A stretch of DNA of 64,000 bases from positions 145,623-209,622 of the forward strand of contig JAEYUW010000047.1 in NCBI GenBank assembly GCA_023432225.1, written 5' to 3'. Made by a program: the position numbers and the translations under genes. This document shows positions 60,021-64,000 of the stretch, piece by piece. This DNA comes from Verrucomicrobiota bacterium (GTDB taxonomy: Bacteria > Verrucomicrobiota > Verrucomicrobiia > Opitutales > Opitutaceae). Below the pieces are notes generated by a model. The model had not been told where the DNA came from. It searched no databases and saw only the letters and a program-made list of their open reading frames with translations. Each line of letters starts with the position of its first letter. The stretch's first letter is position 1.

Positions 60021-61078
60021 TTGGCTGCCACTGCACGGCGCGTCACGCGCTTCACCGTCTTCCCCGGTTGCCACGACGCGCCAATGAGCGTTGCGCGCGG
60101 GAACTCGGGCACGCCGCACTCGTTGTTGTGCAGGTGGCTGATGACCATGTCGACGGCGGCCTCGCCGGTGCGGTCGTTGTGTTGGTCCATGCCGGCCCAG
60201 TCGCGATCTTCGGCGCGGCGCTCGAGCTGCAACAGGCCGATGTCGCGCGGCACTTTAAGGCCGCGCGCTTCGATCAGGCGGCGGACAAAGCGGTAGAGCG
60301 TGAACACCACGTCGGGTTTCTCGCGATCGAGCCACGTGTAGAACTCGCGCGGATCGTTGCGCGCCGCTTCGACGGCGGTGAATGACGCGATCCGATCGCG
60401 CGCGGGCAGGGCTTGCTGGCCGACGATCATGCCGGACGTGAACCGTCCCTCCACCAGCCGGTCGATGCGTTCGTCAATCGCGAGGGCGGGGCGGCGGTAA
60501 CCGAGCGCGAAGGCGCGCTCGCAGGCTTGCAGCACCAAGGCATGATGATCGACGCAGCAGAAGGAAAGCGTCGGCTCGTGCGTCCGCACGCCGGTGACGA
60601 CGCACGTGTGGGCCTTCCACGTGCTGGCGAAGCGTTCAGGCAGACGGTTTTCGTCCATGAGTCCGACCACGATCACACCCCGAATGCCGCGCGCGCGCAG
60701 GATGCGGTTGAGGCGCGGGCCGTCGAGTTGCGGGTCGTGCAGCCAGAACTCATCGATGCCGTAACCTTGCGCCGCCGCGCGCCGGCGGATGCCCGCGACG
60801 TAGGTCGGGATCGTCGGGTGCGTGCGGAACGCGTCGCGATCGCGGTGAGCGTTTAGGACGGCGAGCGTGTGCTGCGAGCTTCCCTTGGCCTGTTTGCGTA
60901 GCTCGGCCATCAGGTGGGCGACGACGGGATTGCGCGCGTAGCCCAGCCGCTGCGCGGCGGCGTGCACGCGCTCGCGGGTGGAAAGGGGAATTTGGGGGTC
61001 GTGGCGCAGCGCGAGTGAGATCGTGTTTTTCGACACGTTCAGTTCCCGCGCCAGGGTCGCCATGGTAACAGCTGGCAT
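60017..61078 (-). CDS. LacI-family transcription regulator
   Basis: A 353-residue regulator. N-terminal LacI helix-turn-helix: VTMATLARELNVSKNTISLALRHDPQIP, then the hinge TRERVHAAAQRLGYARNP. The periplasmic-binding-like sensor domain follows. It is divergent from the araB-araA genes with a 98-base gap that holds two palindromes (61084-61099 and 61105-61115), either of which could be its operator. Probably represses arabinose use; the inducer is not determinable from sequence. Confidence 0.92.
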   Translation of the reverse strand: MPAVTMATLARELNVSKNTISLALRHDPQIPLSTRERVHAAAQRLGYARNPVVAHLMAELRKQAKGSSQHTLAVLNAHRDRDAFRTHPTIPTYVAGIRRRAAAQGYGIDEFWLHDPQLDGPRLNRILRARGIRGVIVVGLMDENRLPERFASTWKAHTCVVTGVRTHEPTLSFCCVDHHALVLQACERAFALGYRRPALAIDERIDRLVEGRFTSGMIVGQQALPARDRIASFTAVEAARNDPREFYTWLDREKPDVVFTLYRFVRRLIEARGLKVPRDIGLLQLERRAEDRDWAGMDQHNDRTGEAAVDMVISHLHNNECGVPEFPRATLIGASWQPGKTVKRVTRRAVAAK

Positions 61079-61083
61079 GCGGC

Positions 61084-61115
61084 GCCGACGCTAGTCGGCC
61101 CGGTTTGACGGTCAA
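61084..61115. promoter_or_regulatory. Two candidate operators between lacI-type and araB genes
   Basis: GCCGAC-GCTA-GTCGGC (61084-61099) and TTGAC-G-GTCAA (61105-61115), both perfect inverted repeats in the divergent gap. LacI proteins bind palindromes of about this size. Confidence 0.5.
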
Positions 61116-61176
61116 GTGCCGGAGCGTTCGCTCGGGCCGCGAGGAGGCCTACGCTTTGGACGCTGTCCTTTCCCCC

Positions 61177-62847
61177 ATGGCTCAAGACACTTTTACCGTC
61201 GGCATTGATTACGGCACCAACTCGGTTCGCGCCCTCGTGGTGCGGACGCGCGACGGCCAGGAGTTCGGCTCCTGCGTCGTGAATTACCCGAGCGGCGCGC
61301 AAGGCGTGTTGCTCGATCCGCGCGATCACAACGTCGCCCGCCAGCATCCCGGCGATTACCTGTTCGGTCTGGAGAAATCCGTGCGCGGCGCGCTCGCCCA
61401 GGCGAAGAAGCAACGCGGTTTCGCCGCGGATCGCGTCATCGGCCTCGGCGTCGACACGACCGGATCGAGCCCGATTCCGGTCGACGCGAAGAACGTCCCG
61501 CTCGCGCTCGACAAGAAATGGGCGAAGGACCTGAACGCGCAGTGCTGGCTTTGGAAGGACCACACCAGCTGGCGCGAGGCCGCGAAGATCACCGAACTCG
61601 CCGCGCAGCACCGCCCGCAGTTCATCGCGAAGTGCGGCAATACTTACTCGTCCGAGTGGTTCTGGTCGAAGATCTGGCATTGCGCGAACGTGGCGCCGAA
61701 GGTGTTCGCCGCCGCCTATTCGTGGGTCGAGCTGGCGGACTGGATTCCGAGCGTGCTCGCCGGCGTCATCGATCCGAAGACGATCAAGCGCGGCGTGTGC
61801 ATGGCCGGACACAAGGCGCTCTACGCCGAGGATTGGGGCGGTTTGCCCGACAAGGAGTTCCTCGCGCTCCTCGACTCGCGCCTCGCCGATCTTCGCGACC
61901 GCCTCTACGAAAAAGCCTACGACGCGACCGAAGCCGCCGGCCAGCTCTCGCCCGAATCCGCGAAGATCCTTGGCCTGCCCGCCGGCATCCCCATCGCGAT
62001 CGGCGAAATGGACGTGCACTACGGCGCCATCGGCAGCGGCGTGCGCGAAGGCACGCTCGTGAAAGTCATCGGCACGTCGACCTGCGATTGCGGCGTCGTC
62101 TCGGCCGCGAAGACCGTGCCCGACATTCCGGGTATCTGTGGCATCGTGAAGGGCGCGATCCTGCCCGGCTACTACGGCATCGAGGCAGGGCAGAGCGCCG
62201 TCGGTGACATTTTCAAGTGGTATGTCGAAGGCGTGCTGAAGGACGCTAAACTGCACGCCACGCTCACCGCCGAAGCCGCGAAGCTCGCGCCCGGCCAGAG
62301 CGGGTTGCTCGCGCTCGATTGGAACAACGGCAACCGCACGATCCTCGTCGATCAGCGTCTCACCGGCTTGCTCCTCGGCCAGACGCTTGCGACGTCGCAG
62401 GCGGAAATTTACCGCGCGCTGATCGAAGCCACCGCCTTCGGCGCGCGCGCGATCATCGAACGCATCAAGGAATACGACGTGCCGATCGACCGCGTCGTCT
62501 GCGCCGGCGGCATCGCGGAGAAAAATCCGCTGCTGATGCAGATCTACGCTGACATCACGGGCTGCACGATGCTCGTGGCCGGTTCCTCACAAGCCTGCGC
62601 GCTCGGCTCGGCTGTCAGCGCCGCCGTGCTCGCGGGTGCGCACAAGGATTTTCCCACGGCGCAGCGCAAGATGACCTCGCTCAAGAAAGTCGCCTACAAA
62701 CCGCGCAAGGCCGCGCAGAAAACCTACGACCAGCTTTATGCGCTCTACCGCCAGCTGCACGACAGCTTCGGCGGCAAGAACAAGTCCGCCGATCTCTCCG
62801 GCGTCATGAAGGAACTCCTCGCGATCAAGGAATCGGTTCACCGGTAG
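61177..62847 (+). CDS. araB: Ribulokinase
   Basis: A 556-residue FGGY kinase of the AraB type. Seen: FTVGIDYGTNSVRALVV, GLGVDTTGSSPIPVD, LWKDHTSWREA and YSSEWFWSKIWH. The second half has IPIAIGEMDVHYGAIGSG, GTSTCDCGVV, YYGIEAGQSAVGDIFKW and CAGGIAEKNPLLMQIYADI. Length and motifs match ribulokinase, which phosphorylates L-ribulose. It starts at CCCCC-ATG (61177) and is followed by a REP pair that provides its TAG stop, then araA. araD is not seen before the window ends. Confidence 0.95.
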   Translation: MAQDTFTVGIDYGTNSVRALVVRTRDGQEFGSCVVNYPSGAQGVLLDPRDHNVARQHPGDYLFGLEKSVRGALAQAKKQRGFAADRVIGLGVDTTGSSPIPVDAKNVPLALDKKWAKDLNAQCWLWKDHTSWREAAKITELAAQHRPQFIAKCGNTYSSEWFWSKIWHCANVAPKVFAAAYSWVELADWIPSVLAGVIDPKTIKRGVCMAGHKALYAEDWGGLPDKEFLALLDSRLADLRDRLYEKAYDATEAAGQLSPESAKILGLPAGIPIAIGEMDVHYGAIGSGVREGTLVKVIGTSTCDCGVVSAAKTVPDIPGICGIVKGAILPGYYGIEAGQSAVGDIFKWYVEGVLKDAKLHATLTAEAAKLAPGQSGLLALDWNNGNRTILVDQRLTGLLLGQTLATSQAEIYRALIEATAFGARAIIERIKEYDVPIDRVVCAGGIAEKNPLLMQIYADITGCTMLVAGSSQACALGSAVSAAVLAGAHKDFPTAQRKMTSLKKVAYKPRKAAQKTYDQLYALYRQLHDSFGGKNKSADLSGVMKELLAIKESVHR

Positions 62848-62891
62848 GTCCAGTCTTCGACCGGACCGGGCCAGTCGCAGACTGGCCCTAC
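62844..62891. repeat. REP pair, GGTCCAGTC hairpin family
   Basis: GTAGGTCCAGTC-TTC-GACCGGACC (imperfect) and GGGCCAGTC-GCA-GACTGGCCCTAC. The TAG of the left end is the araB stop codon. Confidence 0.87.
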
Positions 62892-62920
62892 GCCAAGCGC
62901 CGTCCGCCTTCCGTCTACTC

Positions 62921-62948
62921 GCTACTCACTACCCGCTACTCGCTACTT
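62921..62948. repeat. CTCGCTAC micro-repeats before araA
   Basis: TACTCGCTACTCACTACCCG, then CTACTCGCTACTTC: four imperfect copies of ACTCGCT/ACTCACT just before the araA start at 62959. Confidence 0.75.
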
Positions 62949-62958
62949 CTTCCCTCCC

Positions 62959-64000
62959 ATGTCCGTCGCTCTTCTCTCCACTCCCGAAATCTGGTTCGTC
63001 TGCGGTTCGCAGCACCTTTACGGCCCCGGTCCGCTCCAGCAAGTCGCCGCCAACGCCCAGGCCGTCGTCGACGGCCTCGCGAAATCCAAGCGCCTCCCGC
63101 TGCCGCTCAAGTTCAAGGCGCTGCTCACCACGCCCGACGAGATCACCAACGTGATGCTCGAGGCCAACAACGACGCCAACTGCGCCGGCCTCGTCCTCTG
63201 GATGCACACGTTCTCGCCGTCAAAGATGTGGATCCGCGGCCTCGGCGTGCTGAAGAAACCCTTCCTGCACCTCCACACGCAGTTCAACCGCGACCTGCCG
63301 TGGTCCACGATCGACATGGATTTCATGAACCTCAACCAGGCCGCCCACGGCGACCGCGAGGCCGGGTTCATCCACACGCGCATGCGCCTCGGTCGCAAGG
63401 TCGTCGTCGGCCACTGGTCCGACCCGGAGGTGCTCACCCGCATCGGCGCCTGGCAGCGCGCCGCCCGCGCCTGGCATGATTGGCAGGGCGCGAAGTTCGT
63501 CCGCTTCGGCGACAACATGCGCAACGTCGCCGTCACCGAGGGCGACAAGGTAGCCGCCGAGATGAAGCTCGGCTTCGCCGTCAACACGCACGGCGTCGGC
63601 GATCTCGTCGAGGTCGTCAACGCGGTGAAGGACGCCGACATCTCCGCCCTTTGCGCCGACTACGAGAAGCAATACGCCGTCGCGCCCGTCCTGAAGAAGG
63701 GCGGCAAACGCCACGACGAGCTGCGCTACAGCGCCCGCCTCGACCTCGCGCTGGCGAAGTTCCTCGCCGACGGCGGCTACAAGGGCTTCACCGACACCTT
63801 CGAGGACCTGCACGGCCTCAAGCAGCTCCCGGGCATGGCCACGCAGCGCCAGATGGCCGCGGGCTACGGTTTCGGCGGCGAGGGCGACTGGAAGACCTCC
63901 GCGCTCGTCCGCGCCATGAAGGGCATGAACGCCGGCCTGCCCGGCGGCACCTGCTTCTTGGAGGATTACACCTACCATCTCTCGCCCAAGGGTCATCAGG
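62959..64000 (+). CDS. araA: L-arabinose isomerase, 3' end beyond the window
   Basis: The first 347 residues of AraA (about 500 in full) are present and open to the window edge. Seen: EIWFVCGSQHLYGP at the start, NNDANCAGLVLWMHTFSPSK, HTQFNRDLPW, MDFMNLNQAAHGDREAGF, VRFGDNMRNVAVTEGDK, and the active-site Glu of GYGFGGEGDWKTSALVR, then CFLEDYTYHLSPKGHQ with the second Glu and a His. It interconverts L-arabinose and L-ribulose, feeding AraB. Start at CTCCC-ATG. Confidence 0.95.
   Translation, partial: MSVALLSTPEIWFVCGSQHLYGPGPLQQVAANAQAVVDGLAKSKRLPLPLKFKALLTTPDEITNVMLEANNDANCAGLVLWMHTFSPSKMWIRGLGVLKKPFLHLHTQFNRDLPWSTIDMDFMNLNQAAHGDREAGFIHTRMRLGRKVVVGHWSDPEVLTRIGAWQRAARAWHDWQGAKFVRFGDNMRNVAVTEGDKVAAEMKLGFAVNTHGVGDLVEVVNAVKDADISALCADYEKQYAVAPVLKKGGKRHDELRYSARLDLALAKFLADGGYKGFTDTFEDLHGLKQLPGMATQRQMAAGYGFGGEGDWKTSALVRAMKGMNAGLPGGTCFLEDYTYHLSPKGHQ

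Noticed and set aside
1..64000. CRISPR arrays, tRNA or rRNA genes, insertion sequences, prophage
   Set aside because: None seen. The repeats are scattered palindromes with no regular spacer array, and no transposase, integrase or phage gene was found.

Overview
The window is a high-GC chromosomal segment packed with genes for taking up and breaking down complex plant polysaccharide. The gene content points to Verrucomicrobiota, most likely Opitutaceae. The pointers are a TonB-dependent receptor with an N-terminal carboxypeptidase-regulatory-like domain and no SusD partner, two DUF3826 proteins, secreted glycosidases of families common in that group, and many GTAG-type palindromic repeats. The taxonomic call is an inference; there is no rRNA or tRNA gene here.

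Layout. (1) 136-4541, minus strand: Fe-dependent alcohol dehydrogenase, DapA-family aldolase, DUF1537 four-carbon acid kinase, PdxA-type dehydrogenase; a sugar-acid operon. (2) 5045-18992, plus strand: eight mostly overlapping genes (GH63-like hydrolase, beta-helix/DUF fusion, DUF5060/DUF4038-type hydrolase, GH43, sodium:solute symporter, sialidase-like propeller, GH78 rhamnosidase, esterase-like hydrolase). (3) 19208-38911, minus strand: three S9-like proteins that have all lost the catalytic serine, an FGE-sialidase-MORN fusion, GH95, PL1 pectate lyase, two DUF3826 proteins, the TonB receptor with a clear terminator, and an intact alpha/beta hydrolase. (4) 39021-42696: two paralogous AraC regulators around a beta-helix glycosidase. 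(5) 42862-51352, plus: fucose-isomerase-family protein, split transketolase, FGGY kinase, GH127 and an MFS transporter. (6) 51468-59932, plus: cytoplasmic GH78, enolase-superfamily dehydratase, RuBisCO-like protein, second DUF1537 kinase, Asp/Glu-racemase-family protein, BASS transporter. (7) 60017-64000: LacI regulator divergent from araB and araA; araA runs off the window end.

How it may work together. Secreted PL1, GH43, GH78, GH95, GH127, beta-helix and sialidase-like enzymes would take apart a branched pectin, and the TonB receptor and three inner-membrane carriers would import the products. The enzyme mix (GH33-like, GH43, GH78, GH95, GH127, GH141-like, DUF4038-type), together with an apiose-type module (isomerase, FGGY kinase, split transketolase) and a RuBisCO-like protein plus DUF1537 kinase, resembles what is needed for rhamnogalacturonan II or another apiose-containing pectin. 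Arabinose goes to AraA/AraB. This substrate assignment is inference.

At the DNA level the window carries at least seventeen short palindromic elements. Most are paired hairpins bounded by GTAG...CTAC, as in REP elements linked to RAYT transposases. They often supply the TAG stop codon of a gene. In several cases they lie in frame between the start codon and the signal peptide of a secreted enzyme.
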